A stretch of DNA of 64,000 nt. It comes from an uncultured Microbacterium sp. (GTDB taxonomy: Bacteria > Actinomycetota > Actinomycetes > Actinomycetales > Microbacteriaceae). The notes below the pieces were generated by a model, which did no database searches, was not told the DNA's origin, and saw only the letters and a program-made list of their open reading frames with translations. The first letter of the stretch is position 1, and the number at the start of each line of letters is the position of its first letter. Below, in pieces: positions 1 to 8,659 of this stretch. The stretch is taken from contig CAJYHN010000008.1 in NCBI GenBank assembly GCA_913774665.1, positions 92,788 through 156,787 on the forward strand. The letters are read 5' to 3'. Made by a program: the position numbers and the translations under genes.

Positions 1-21
1 TCTCGGTTCATGGACGGCGGA

Positions 22-1230
22 TCAGACGTCGCGAGCGATCGCGACCGGCGACAGGCGCAACATCCTCCGGGTGGAGAGGACGTTCCCGAGGAGCAGGGCG
101 ATCAGCATCACCGCGGCGGTGACGGCTACATCGCCGGTGCCGAGCCACGGCCGAAGCGTGCGTTCTCCGAACAGTTGCACGCCACTCCCGATCGGGATGC
201 CGATCACCCCGCATATCACGACGCTCACGATCGACACGATCGTTCCGACCGCGATCATCGAGGCTCCGACGATCAACGTCTGTGCGGCGTACACCGCGCG
301 CACCGCGTTCGCCCCGAAGCCCATCGCCCGCATCGTGGCGATCTCGCCGCGCTGCCGTCGGAGCGCGAAAGCGACGACGTTCGCGACGAGCACCGCGCAG
401 ATCAGCGCCATCACGCCGACGAGCGCCCACATGGTCGTGCGCTGGGCCGCCCGGATCCCGAAGATGAGCCCGGCGGTGTCTCGCGCGGTGAAGAAGGCGA
501 CCCCCGGAAACCGGGTCGCCAACGCCGTCGTCTCGGCCGCTGCGTCGACCCCCGGCGCCACCGTGAGAAGCACTTGTGTCAGCGCGTGGGGACGTTGGAG
601 GATCTGCTGCACGCCGGCGACGTCCATCACGATGAAGCTGGAGCGGAACAGGCCGAACCGACTGTTGTCGTATACGCACGACACCCGCACCGGCGTCGAG
701 GCGTTGGACTCCGGCGCGCCCGCGACGGACAGCGTCAGAGTGTCGCCGACCGCGAGGCCGAGGTCGTCGCGTTGCCGCTGATTGATGCACACCTCCCCGG
801 CTCCCCTCGGTGCCGAGCCCGCAAGGAGCACATAGCCCTCTGCCGCGGTGTCCGATCCGACCACGACGACGCCGGTATCGGTCCCTCGCGCCGAGAGCTG
901 CGCACCCGCCGTGATCCTCGGCCGGACGGCGGTGACTCCCGTCGATCGCCGCAGATCCGAGACCAACTGCCCACCGGCGTCGTCGAGGTACGAGACCACG
1001 TCGGTCGCGGGGTTGAGCATCGAGTACCGGTAGCCCAAGGCGAAGCCGGACACATCACCGCTGATGAGGTCCTTCGCGGACTGCGTCATCATCGTGCCCA
1101 TGCCGTTGATGGCGGCGAAGGAAAGCAGAAGGCCGAGCGTCGCAACGGCCACGCTCGAGAAGGTGCGGACCGTTCGCCGATCGGCGCGGATCATCGCGAA
1201 CGCCATGAACAGGATGTAGCGCGCCGTCAC
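22..1230 (-). CDS. FtsX/MacB-type ABC transporter permease, last visible gene of the polyketide operon
   Basis: Integral membrane subunit of an ABC exporter of the FtsX/MacB/LolC kind. A hydrophobic segment lies at about residues 25-45, followed by a long extracytoplasmic domain (MacB-PCD-like) and three C-terminal membrane segments of the FtsX fold. The GTG at 1230 is preferred because GAGGAG lies 5 nt before it; an in-frame ATG at 1296, overlapping the end of the flavodoxin-like gene, is the alternative and adds 22 residues. About 402 residues. It is probably the partner of the second permease (6873-8060) and the ATPase (1987-2682), giving a heteromeric exporter for the product. The substrate is inferred only from operon context. 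Confidence 0.8.
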   Translation of the reverse strand: MTARYILFMAFAMIRADRRTVRTFSSVAVATLGLLLSFAAINGMGTMMTQSAKDLISGDVSGFALGYRYSMLNPATDVVSYLDDAGGQLVSDLRRSTGVTAVRPRITAGAQLSARGTDTGVVVVGSDTAAEGYVLLAGSAPRGAGEVCINQRQRDDLGLAVGDTLTLSVAGAPESNASTPVRVSCVYDNSRFGLFRSSFIVMDVAGVQQILQRPHALTQVLLTVAPGVDAAAETTALATRFPGVAFFTARDTAGLIFGIRAAQRTTMWALVGVMALICAVLVANVVAFALRRQRGEIATMRAMGFGANAVRAVYAAQTLIVGASMIAVGTIVSIVSVVICGVIGIPIGSGVQLFGERTLRPWLGTGDVAVTAAVMLIALLLGNVLSTRRMLRLSPVAIARDV

Positions 1231-1279
1231 ACCCGCTCCTCGCTCACCGGAGCCTGCGTGTCCGCGACGCGAGGACGAG

Positions 1280-1990
1280 TCATCGGTCCGAGCCATGAGC
1301 GGCTGCCTCCCGACGTTCGGATGCAGCGAAGTAAGCGGCATCGCTGCGGAACAGCCGCCTCGTGAACTCGGGGTTGTCGCGCAGCTGCTGCCGCACATCG
1401 ACACCGAAGTTCTCATCCGGAACATGTCGCGATGGATCGGAGACCGCGTCGATGAAGTCGTCGACGCGACGGCGCATCATCCGGCCGTGCTCCGAGTCGC
1501 CATAGTCGAAGACGATCATCGGGCTTCCGACGTTGTACGCCTCGACGACGCTCGCACCATAGCTGCCGAGCACTCGTCGGAGATAGTCCGAGGCATGAGT
1601 GGAATCGACCGGACTCGCGGACGTCGACAACGCCAACGCTCCCTTTCCCGCGAGCAGTCGGCGGTGGCTCAGGCGCGTCGTTCTCTCGACGAAGGTCATC
1701 ATTGTCGAGTTCACGTTGGCGCAGTAGTTCGGACTAGCCAGGATCACGCCGTCTGCATCGAGCATCTGCTCGATGATCCGTTCCACGTCGTCATCGAACA
1801 CACAGCCGTCCGTGCGGAAGCATCGCCCATTGCCGTCGCACACCGAGATTCTTCGTTCCCACAGGGCGATGTCATCGAACGACCAGTCGGGTCGACGACC
1901 GAGCAGGTAATCCCGCACGGCGGCAAGCAGCACCCGCGTGTGACTCAGGGTGTTCGGCCGCGGGCTCGAATGGACGGCGACGATCTTCAC
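1280..1990 (-). CDS. Flavodoxin-fold NAD(P)H-dependent FMN reductase-like protein
   Basis: A 236-residue flavodoxin-fold protein. The N-terminus has a beta strand followed by a phosphate-binding loop of the FMN reductase type (SSPRPNTLSH, residues 8-17), and there is a flavin-contact motif ASPNYCANVN near residue 85. Members of this family (NADPH-dependent FMN reductases, iron-sulfur flavoproteins) reduce FMN or quinone-like substrates. The start is a GTG preceded by GGAGGTGG, and it overlaps the ATPase stop as GTGA, so the two are translationally coupled. Two cysteines (near 51 and 57) are present but no clear Fe-S motif is seen. Placed inside the polyketide operon, it may act as a redox tailoring enzyme or electron donor; that is inference. 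Confidence 0.75.
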   Translation of the reverse strand: MKIVAVHSSPRPNTLSHTRVLLAAVRDYLLGRRPDWSFDDIALWERRISVCDGNGRCFRTDGCVFDDDVERIIEQMLDADGVILASPNYCANVNSTMMTFVERTTRLSHRRLLAGKGALALSTSASPVDSTHASDYLRRVLGSYGASVVEAYNVGSPMIVFDYGDSEHGRMMRRRVDDFIDAVSDPSRHVPDENFGVDVRQQLRDNPEFTRRLFRSDAAYFAASERREAAAHGSDR

Positions 1991-2682
1991 GACCCACCTC
2001 CGCTGGGGACTCCCGAATCCGAGAGGATCGCACCGTCGGTCAGGTGGATCACGCGTCGCCCCGTCTCGATCACACGGTCGTCGTGAGACGAGACGAGGAT
2101 CGTCACGCCGTGCTCGTCGTTGAGCCGACGTAAGAGCCGGAGAACCCCGTCGGCGCTCACCGAGTCGAGACTCGCCGTCGGCTCATCCGCCACGACCAGA
2201 GCGGTATCGCTCGCGACCGCGCGGATGATGGCCGCGCGCTGCTGCTGCCCGCCCGATAGCTGCGCGGGGAGCGCGTCGAGCTTGTCGCCGAGCCCGACCG
2301 CGTCGAGGAGGGCACGGGTACGCTCACGCGCCGCACGGGTCAACCTCTTCTGCAGCCGGAGCTGCAACACCGCGTTGTCGTACACCGAGAGCGATGAGAC
2401 GAGGTTCGACCGCTGGAACACATATCCGACGCGGTCACGGCGGAAGTCGGCGAGCGCTCGGGGCGACAGGGCCGTCACCTCCACGTCGTCGACCCGAACC
2501 GATCCCGACGATGCGGTATCGAGACCGCCGATGATGTTGAGGAGCGTGGTCTTGCCCGACCCCGACGGTCCCGCGAGCACGACGAACTCACCCGAGGAGA
2601 CGTGAAGAGAGATGTCGCGATTCGCGTGCAGAAGATCGGGGCCGTCGCCATAGGTGCGATGGAGATGGTCGACGACGATCAC
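1987..2682 (-). CDS. ABC transporter ATP-binding protein (MacB/LolD type)
   Basis: ATPase subunit of 231 residues, the usual length of LolD/MacB-type nucleotide-binding proteins. Walker A is GPSGSGKTT (about residues 39-47), the ABC signature is LSGGQQQR, and Walker B is ALVVADEP with the catalytic Glu, followed by an H-loop His in VSSHDD. It overlaps its neighbours on both sides by GTGA, so it is coupled to the FabZ-like and flavodoxin-like genes. It should energise the two FtsX-type permeases of the same operon. MacB/LolCDE-type transporters move lipoproteins, peptides or lipophilic small molecules, which suits export of a polyene or acyl product (inference). Confidence 0.9.
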   Translation of the reverse strand: MIVVDHLHRTYGDGPDLLHANRDISLHVSSGEFVVLAGPSGSGKTTLLNIIGGLDTASSGSVRVDDVEVTALSPRALADFRRDRVGYVFQRSNLVSSLSVYDNAVLQLRLQKRLTRAARERTRALLDAVGLGDKLDALPAQLSGGQQQRAAIIRAVASDTALVVADEPTASLDSVSADGVLRLLRRLNDEHGVTILVSSHDDRVIETGRRVIHLTDGAILSDSGVPSGGGS

Positions 2683-3137
2683 GAGGACGCCCCCTCGACG
2701 AAGCTGTAGCTGATCTCGGCGCTCGCGACGGTGCGCCCATCGACGGTGGCGGCCGCACGCACCTTGCCCATCGATGCACGGCGGGCGAGATTGTCGGCCG
2801 TCAGGATGAGCCGGTCACCCGGGCGCACGACCCCCCGGAATCGCGCCGCGTCGATCCGAGCCAGCACGCAGAGACGGCCCCCGATGTCGAAGAGCAGGCC
2901 GCCCGTCTGCGCGAGCGCCTCGATGATCATCACGCCGGGCATGATCGGGTTGCCGGGGAAATGTCCGGCGAAGTACGGCTCATTGATCGTCACGTTCTTG
3001 ATGGCGACGATCCGCACATCAGGAACGAGCTCGTCGACGCGATCGAGGAGGAGAAACGGATGACGATGCGGCAACCGTTCCATGATCTGAGAGGCGGTGA
3101 CGGGGGCGGAGCGGGGAGCGTTCATCGGCCCGGTCAT
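2679..3137 (-). CDS. FabZ-like (3R)-hydroxyacyl-ACP dehydratase
   Basis: Hot-dog-fold dehydratase of 152 residues, normal FabZ length. It shows the FabZ signatures [12 protein letters not shown] (about 23-34) and [17 protein letters not shown] (58-74). These contain the catalytic His59 and Glu73, which remove water from the beta-hydroxyacyl-ACP to give a trans-2-enoyl-ACP. The ATG at 3137 overlaps the FabG-like stop (ATGA), and this decides the start. No enoyl reductase is visible in the operon. Each extension-reduction-dehydration round would therefore leave a double bond, consistent with polyene formation by a highly reducing type II PKS. Confidence 0.9.
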   Translation of the reverse strand: MTGPMNAPRSAPVTASQIMERLPHRHPFLLLDRVDELVPDVRIVAIKNVTINEPYFAGHFPGNPIMPGVMIIEALAQTGGLLFDIGGRLCVLARIDAARFRGVVRPGDRLILTADNLARRASMGKVRAAATVDGRTVASAEISYSFVEGASS

Positions 3138-3874
3138 GCGGTCAAGCCCCCGTCCACGACGAGGCAGTGCCCGTTGATGTACGAAGCCGCAGGGCTCGCG
3201 AGAAAGAAGACGGCGTTGGCGATCTCCTCCGCACTCCCGAATCGCCGGTCGGGGATGAGCGCCAGATACTCGTCTTTCATCGCCGACGGCAGCTGATCGA
3301 GCATCTCCGTTTCGACGAACCCCGGAGCGATCACATTGACGCGGATGTTCATGCGCGCGAGTTCCTTGGCGAGCGTCCGCGAGAAGGCGACAACTCCGGC
3401 CTTGGCTGCCGCGTAGTTCGCCTGACCCGCGGGGCTGGTGATGGCGCTCACGGAGGAGATGTTGACGATCGTTCCCGACCTCTGCGCCGCCATGAGCCAC
3501 GCGGCCTGCTTGGCGCACGCGAATGTGCCGGAGAGATCCGTGTCGACGACCGATCGCCAGGCGTCCTCGCTCATCATGAGCGCGAAAGAGTCCTGCGCGT
3601 GACCGGCGTTGTTCACCTGCACATCGAGGCCTCCCCACGCTGCTTTGATCTGCTGGAACATGCGCTTCACCTCGTCGAACGACGAGATATCGGCTCGCAC
3701 CGGAAGGACCCGCCCGGGGTGCTCTTTCTCGAGCCGGTCCAGGACGGCGAGGGTCTCCGGACGGTCACTGCGGTAGTTCACGGCGACAGATGCACCGTCC
3801 GCGAGGAATCGTTCAGCGATGGCGAGGCCGATCCCGCGCGTCGCCCCTGTCACACACACTCGTGCGTCTTGCAT
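3134..3874 (-). CDS. FabG-like 3-ketoacyl-ACP reductase (SDR family)
   Basis: Classical short-chain dehydrogenase of 246 residues. The cofactor-binding motif is TGATRGIG (residues 9-16), followed by NNAG, then the catalytic Ser in NISSVSAIT and the YxxxK pair in NYAAAKAG. The C-terminus ends INGHCLVVDGG as in FabG. The ATG at 3874 gives the standard FabG length and lies 5 nt after the stop of the preceding gene. It would reduce the beta-keto group of the growing ACP-bound chain with NADPH. It is translationally coupled to the FabZ-like gene by an ATGA overlap. Confidence 0.9.
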   Translation of the reverse strand: MQDARVCVTGATRGIGLAIAERFLADGASVAVNYRSDRPETLAVLDRLEKEHPGRVLPVRADISSFDEVKRMFQQIKAAWGGLDVQVNNAGHAQDSFALMMSEDAWRSVVDTDLSGTFACAKQAAWLMAAQRSGTIVNISSVSAITSPAGQANYAAAKAGVVAFSRTLAKELARMNIRVNVIAPGFVETEMLDQLPSAMKDEYLALIPDRRFGSAEEIANAVFFLASPAASYINGHCLVVDGGLTA

Positions 3875-3879
3875 TGAGA

Positions 3880-4968
3880 TCAGGCCTTTCTCACGAGGGC
3901 GGAGGTGACGCCGCCGTTCACCGTCGATACCGTCACCAGCAATGTCTGGCCGGGTTCGGCTGCGGACAGAGCGAGCACGTGGGCCAGCGCCTCGTTGCCG
4001 CCGAAGCATTCGCCGGCAAGGAGTCGGGGCAGGGCGATAGGACCTCGGTGTCCGATCCCCCGGATCGCAGCGATCTCGTTCCGGGTGATGGCGCCGAGTC
4101 CGTTCGCTGTACCGACGACGATGTCCACGTCGCCCACCCCGAGTCCCGCATCGCCGAGGGCTGCCCGCATCGTGTGCGCGATCGTGTCGTCGTTCTCCGG
4201 CCAGTCCACGTAACTGACGCCGGCACTCGTCGCCGAGGCGAGGGAGAGCCCGAGGAGGTGCGCGATGGGCTCGGCACCGCGTCGCCCGGCCGATCGCGGG
4301 GATTCGAGGACCACGACAGCGGCCGCTTCGCCCGTGCTGAAGGGAAGCTCGCGGTCGAGGTCCGAAGCGGCAGCATCGAAGTGGTCCGTCATGATCTCGT
4401 TCGTCTCGTCGAGCGACATCGCGAAGATCGCGTCGGCCTTGCCCGTCTCGATCAGCTGCGCTCCGTAAGCGACCGCGGAACCGCCGACGAGGGTCGAGTT
4501 CGCACCCTTCAGACCGAGCGCGAGACTGGCCTGGCCGTTGGCGACGTTGTAGACGGTCTGCGTGAACAGTGCGGGGCTCGCGTTCATGAGCCCGCCCCCG
4601 AGCAGGCCGTCGAGATAGTCGCTGACGACCCGCTGCGGTCCGTACTCGGTGTTCGCGACGATCCCGATCCGTTCCGCGTCGGCGGGAAGCTCGGCGAAGT
4701 GGGCCCCCGCGAACGCGTCGACGGCCGCTGCCATCGCGAGCTGGCTGAACCTCTGCTTGCGCCGCAGACCCACCGACGTGACGTAGTCCCGGATCCGGAA
4801 CCCCGCCGGCACCTCACGGACCGAGTGCCCGATCGAACCGGAGGACGTGGCCTCCACCGTGTCGACATCGGCGAAGATCCAGTTCTCGTGGTCTTTCGCG
4901 TGCTCTCTCGCCGACAGGCCCAGCGACGAGATCGCGCCGACGCCGGTGATCGCCAGGGGCTCATTCAT
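3880..4968 (-). CDS. Chain-length-factor-like ketosynthase (KS-beta), catalytically dead
   Basis: Thiolase-fold protein of 362 residues beginning EPLAITGVGAISSLG, clearly of the ketosynthase family. Aligned to the active ketosynthase of the same operon (10598-11818), the stretch that holds the nucleophilic Cys (STAC in the partner) is shortened and reads STLVGGSAVA, so no Cys is present there. The first His motif is replaced by GTANGLG, and the second catalytic His region reads LLAGECFGGNE. It therefore cannot condense on its own and most likely pairs with the active KS as a chain length factor, as in type II PKS. It overlaps the flavoenzyme gene by ATGA. Confidence 0.85.
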   Translation of the reverse strand: MNEPLAITGVGAISSLGLSAREHAKDHENWIFADVDTVEATSSGSIGHSVREVPAGFRIRDYVTSVGLRRKQRFSQLAMAAAVDAFAGAHFAELPADAERIGIVANTEYGPQRVVSDYLDGLLGGGLMNASPALFTQTVYNVANGQASLALGLKGANSTLVGGSAVAYGAQLIETGKADAIFAMSLDETNEIMTDHFDAAASDLDRELPFSTGEAAAVVVLESPRSAGRRGAEPIAHLLGLSLASATSAGVSYVDWPENDDTIAHTMRAALGDAGLGVGDVDIVVGTANGLGAITRNEIAAIRGIGHRGPIALPRLLAGECFGGNEALAHVLALSAAEPGQTLLVTVSTVNGGVTSALVRKA

Positions 4969-6407
4969 GCTCTTTCTCGCTTTCTCAGCTGCTGTTGCGC
5001 GAGGGAGACGGACCGGTCGGCAGAGGCGATCAGCTGCGGCAATCCCGAGCCGTGCTCCCCCCATTGGCCCGTGATGAAAAGGTTCTCGAGGCTCGTCCTC
5101 TGGCTGATGCGCCGAACCATGTAGTTGTCGACGTCGTGCGCCCACCCGGTCGCGGACCCTCCCGTGTGTCCGAACCACTCGGCGTAGTCGATGGGTGTGA
5201 CGATGCGTCGATAGACGCTGCTCGTTCGCAGTTCGGGCAGGAGCGTGCCGGCGAGCGTCGCCTCGATGCGGTCTGCGTACTCCGCATAGAAATCCGCATC
5301 GTGGAGGTCGGGATCGTGGTACATGTCGACCTCGATCCGCACGAGGTCTCGACCGGGGGCGGCGACGGTGCGATCGATGTTGGTGACGACGTGCACCTTG
5401 ATGACCGGGTGCTCGGGCAGGGCACCTGTTTCGAGAACGCGGTAGGTCTCGAAGACGTCGGTCGACGCAGTCACGTAGTGACGCGCGGCACGACCGAAGC
5501 GTGTCAGATCGACGCCGGCGAGAGTGTGGAAGAGGCTCAGCGACGAGTGCCCTCGTCTCCGGCCGCCCGCGTCGATGCCGGCGAGACCGTGACGTTCCAG
5601 CAGGGCGCCGAGGCTCGGGGCGTCCCCGGTGAAGAACACCACGTCCGCGGGTCGCACCGTGCCGTCGGCGAGAACGACCCCGCTCGCTCGGCTGCCCTCG
5701 ATGACCAGGTTCGTCATCGAGGAGTCGAAGATGATCTCGCAGCCTGCGCTCCGCAGGCGGTCCACGATCGATTCGACGAGGTTCCGCACACCGCCGCGCG
5801 GATACACCATCCCCTTGCCGTAGCACTCGGTGATGAATCCGGCCATGACCAGCAGCGATGAGTCGTCGCACTGGATCCTCATCGCCAGGGCCGTCCGCAG
5901 CTCGGGGTCGGTGATCGTCTCCCGGCAGAACTCCTCGAAGCCGCGACGGTGATGGCGCATCATGAAGCGTCCGCGTTCGCGAGGATCTACTGAGTCGTCG
6001 CTGAGAAACGACCGCAGGAAGTCGAAGAAGCGGGCCAGGTCGTCGACGGATGCCGGGAACTCTCGCGCGAGCTCGTTCTGGAGTCGGTCCAGTCCGATCG
6101 GCATTTCGATACGCCGCTCGCCGATCGTGAGGATGTCAGCGATGTCGAACGGTTCCAACTCCACCGCGGCACTCAGGTCGAGCGACGCGAGCAAGCGAGC
6201 GAGGGACTCGCCTTCCCCTCCGCCGAGGAGATGCGAGACGGCCAGATCGAATCGGTCTCCCGCCTCGTTCTCGAAGCCGCCGAAGTAACCGCCCGCCTGA
6301 CCGGTGCGCTCCACGACGACGACGCGGTGACCGTGGTGGAGCATTCGCGCCGCCGCGACGAGACCGGCCATTCCGGCGCCGACGACCACGACGTCAGAGC
6401 TTCGCAT
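4965..6407 (-). CDS. CrtI/phytoene-desaturase-like FAD-dependent oxidoreductase
   Basis: Flavoenzyme of 480 residues. An N-terminal Rossmann motif VVGAGMAGLVAA (about 8-19) is followed by an acidic end to the second strand (VVVERTGQAGG), and there is a C-terminal FAD-binding segment LFITGQWGEHGSGLPQ. The overall layout matches the phytoene desaturase/carotenoid isomerase superfamily. In cinnamoyl-lipid type highly reducing type II PKS pathways such enzymes dehydrogenate a cyclised polyene to an aromatic ring; whether this one does so is inference. Its first 14 nt overlap the thioesterase gene, and its stop overlaps the chain-length-factor start (ATGA). Confidence 0.85.
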   Translation of the reverse strand: MRSSDVVVVGAGMAGLVAAARMLHHGHRVVVVERTGQAGGYFGGFENEAGDRFDLAVSHLLGGGEGESLARLLASLDLSAAVELEPFDIADILTIGERRIEMPIGLDRLQNELAREFPASVDDLARFFDFLRSFLSDDSVDPRERGRFMMRHHRRGFEEFCRETITDPELRTALAMRIQCDDSSLLVMAGFITECYGKGMVYPRGGVRNLVESIVDRLRSAGCEIIFDSSMTNLVIEGSRASGVVLADGTVRPADVVFFTGDAPSLGALLERHGLAGIDAGGRRRGHSSLSLFHTLAGVDLTRFGRAARHYVTASTDVFETYRVLETGALPEHPVIKVHVVTNIDRTVAAPGRDLVRIEVDMYHDPDLHDADFYAEYADRIEATLAGTLLPELRTSSVYRRIVTPIDYAEWFGHTGGSATGWAHDVDNYMVRRISQRTSLENLFITGQWGEHGSGLPQLIASADRSVSLAQQQLRKRERA

Positions 6408-6876
6408 CGAAACCCCGCCCGTCGGTCACCACGCCGGGATTCTCGGAGAAGAACGTCTTCATCTTCTCCCCGACCGCCTCCGGCCAGCGGAAGAGGAATC
6501 TCCCGCCCTCCACGAGAGTGACGTGTTCGGTCGTCCCGAGGGCGACGGTGGCTCCGTCACCGACTTTCGTCAGTCGGTAGTAGAAGACGAGCTTCGTGGT
6601 CTCCTGCGGCTTGATGAAGGTCTCGAGCCGCAGCTCGTCGCCGAACCTGGCGAAGCCCGTGAACGAGACACGAGTCTTCGTGACGGGGGCGAAGATCGGT
6701 ACCCCGTCGACCTCGATCATCGGCTGTCCGCCGATCATCTTTTCGATGAGCGCGAAGCGGCCGGCCTCGAACCACACGAATGTGTTGCTGTGATGGTAGA
6801 CGCGGGCCATGTCCGTTTCGGCGAAACGGACCGAGAACCTGATCTCGTTCGGCGGCGCGATCCGTGATGCGGTCAT
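6394..6876 (-). CDS. Hot-dog acyl-ACP/acyl-CoA thioesterase (4HBT/YbgC type)
   Basis: Protein of 160 residues with the 4-hydroxybenzoyl-CoA thioesterase signature VRFAETDMARVYHHSNTFVWFE near residues 15-36, including the active-site Asp of the ETD motif. It likely hydrolyses, edits or off-loads acyl chains from the ACP of this operon. The ATG at 6876 overlaps the stop of the permease gene (ATGA), which fixes the start and gives normal single-domain length. Confidence 0.85.
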   Translation of the reverse strand: MTASRIAPPNEIRFSVRFAETDMARVYHHSNTFVWFEAGRFALIEKMIGGQPMIEVDGVPIFAPVTKTRVSFTGFARFGDELRLETFIKPQETTKLVFYYRLTKVGDGATVALGTTEHVTLVEGGRFLFRWPEAVGEKMKTFFSENPGVVTDGRGFDAKL

Positions 6877-8060
6877 CGAATCTCCAGGAGGTCGAGCACC
6901 GGGTACCGGCACAGCGAACGGATGGGGAACCAGAGCACGGCGACGGTCAGGACGAAGCCGATGCCGAGCGGAGCGAGGAACGCCCACCACGTCGGTGCGA
7001 AGGACAGAGTCGTCGCCCCGACCACGAAGGTGAACGCCTGGTCGGTCGAGGTGAAACCGACGGCATTCGCGCCGGCGATCAGGACCGCGGCCAGGATGCC
7101 GCCGACGACGTAGCCGATCACGTACTGGGCGACGACCTCGGTCAGGTACATCCGCCCCAGCGCACTCGATCGGGCTCCTGCTGTCTTCAGCACGGCGATG
7201 TCTGCGACGCGGGCGAGCAAGGCGGAGTAGACGAGCGAGGTCAAGCCGATGCAGATGATCAAGAAGGTGAAGGTCGACGCCGCGACGAGCACGACACCCC
7301 AGATCGCCGGTCCGAGCGTGAGGGACGACCACATCGTGTCCGACCAGAGGGAGAGTGTGGTCGCGCAGCCGAGGCCGGCGGTTGCGGCGTCGATCTCGGA
7401 GCGGACGGTGCTGGTCTGCGGTGCATCGATCAGCAATTCGTTGGCTCGGTCGGCGTCGCCGAAGACTTTCCGGGCGAGCGACTCTCGATCGACGAGCACC
7501 CAGCTCTCGAGGGTGAAGCTGGGTGTGGATGCCGTGACCACCGCGTCGACGGTGTACGTGAGTCGGGCGGCGCCGATCGAGATGACAAGCACATCACCAG
7601 AGGCGACTCCGAGTTGCCGGGCGACGGTGTCGGTGAGCACGATGCGATCGGCGCCGAGGGGCTCTGGAGGGAGTCCGAAGTTCTCGGCCAGCGTGCGTTC
7701 GGCTGCCAGGTCCGCGCCGACGAGAGTCACGGATGCGCTCGCCGGCCAATCCGGGGAGGCCGAGGGGCTCTCGAGGTTGGCACTCAGATCCAGGCGCGAA
7801 TGGACGGACGTCGCCCCCACGGCAGCGGCGATGTCCGACATCTCGTGTGCGTCGACCGAGAGGACGTCATCGCGCGTTGCCGGCTGCACGAGCCAGGGCG
7901 CCCCGACGGTGCCGAAGAGCAGTCGATCCGCGTTCTGCCCGATCGCTGCGACGAACGACAGCGCGATGACGAAGAGCGCGATACCCACGGCCACCTGCGC
8001 GACGACGCCGACCGTCTCACGCCGGTAGTGGACCACGTCTCGTACGGCGATTCCGATCAT
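6873..8060 (-). CDS. FtsX-type ABC transporter permease
   Basis: Membrane protein of 395 residues with one N-terminal membrane segment (about 17-40), a long extracytoplasmic domain, and three C-terminal segments ending near residue 385. This is the FtsX/MacB/LolC topology. It resembles the other permease of the operon (22-1230) in architecture, so the exporter is probably a heterodimer of these two with the ATPase at 1987-2682. It overlaps both the phosphopantetheinyl transferase and the thioesterase genes by ATGA. Confidence 0.85.
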   Translation of the reverse strand: MIGIAVRDVVHYRRETVGVVAQVAVGIALFVIALSFVAAIGQNADRLLFGTVGAPWLVQPATRDDVLSVDAHEMSDIAAAVGATSVHSRLDLSANLESPSASPDWPASASVTLVGADLAAERTLAENFGLPPEPLGADRIVLTDTVARQLGVASGDVLVISIGAARLTYTVDAVVTASTPSFTLESWVLVDRESLARKVFGDADRANELLIDAPQTSTVRSEIDAATAGLGCATTLSLWSDTMWSSLTLGPAIWGVVLVAASTFTFLIICIGLTSLVYSALLARVADIAVLKTAGARSSALGRMYLTEVVAQYVIGYVVGGILAAVLIAGANAVGFTSTDQAFTFVVGATTLSFAPTWWAFLAPLGIGFVLTVAVLWFPIRSLCRYPVLDLLEIR

Positions 8061-8659
8061 CGCGCCCGCTCCGCTCGATCGATGTCGGCCCCCGCCGCGA
8101 GCTGTTCCGGGCGCAGCGATCGCCGGCGGATGACGAGGCCCTCTCCCGCCCTGTGGACCGCGGTGCCTACCGTGCCGTCGATGAAAACCCGCGTGAACTC
8201 GACACCCGGGTCGCGAGCGACAACGCTGGCCTCATCGAAGCTGCCGAACCCGAGGGCGAGGCCGAGGCCGAGATACTTCGCCCACGCCTCCTTGGCCGTG
8301 AAGACGGGAAGCAGGCGAGAGGGGTCGCGTGCGATGAGCTCCCGCTCCGCTGCGGTGAAGAAGCGGACCGGTGGACCGCTCACCATGCGACGCTCCCGTC
8401 GCGCATTCTGCTGCTCGATATCGATGGCCACGTTGCTCGTCGCCACGGCGCACACCGTCAGGTCGCCCGTGTGCGACATCGAGAACCAGACGCCGGGAGT
8501 CTCGGCCTCGGGTCGTTGGCCGGGACGACGGCGTACCCGCAGGCCGCCGAGCCCCAGAAATCGTGCCGTGTCCGAGAGCAGCGCCCGACCGGCCGCACGG
8601 CGCAACGGCCGTCCACCCGCGCCGTACTCGGAGCGATCGATCCACTGTGCGACGATCAC
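8057..8659 (-). CDS. 4'-phosphopantetheinyl transferase (Sfp/ACPS family)
   Basis: Transfers 4'-phosphopantetheine from CoA to the conserved Ser of a carrier protein, here presumably the ACP at 11858-12148. The magnesium-binding pair appears in AIDIE (Asp80, Glu82). The second signature FTAKEAWAKYLGLGL has Lys123-Glu124 and Lys128, matching the family pattern WxxKEAxxKxxG. About 200 residues, the usual length. The start is the GTG at 8659, which overlaps the stop of the BtrH-like gene as GTGA. A dedicated enzyme means the cluster does not depend on the housekeeping AcpS. Confidence 0.88.
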   Translation of the reverse strand: MIVAQWIDRSEYGAGGRPLRRAAGRALLSDTARFLGLGGLRVRRRPGQRPEAETPGVWFSMSHTGDLTVCAVATSNVAIDIEQQNARRERRMVSGPPVRFFTAAERELIARDPSRLLPVFTAKEAWAKYLGLGLALGFGSFDEASVVARDPGVEFTRVFIDGTVGTAVHRAGEGLVIRRRSLRPEQLAAGADIDRAERAR

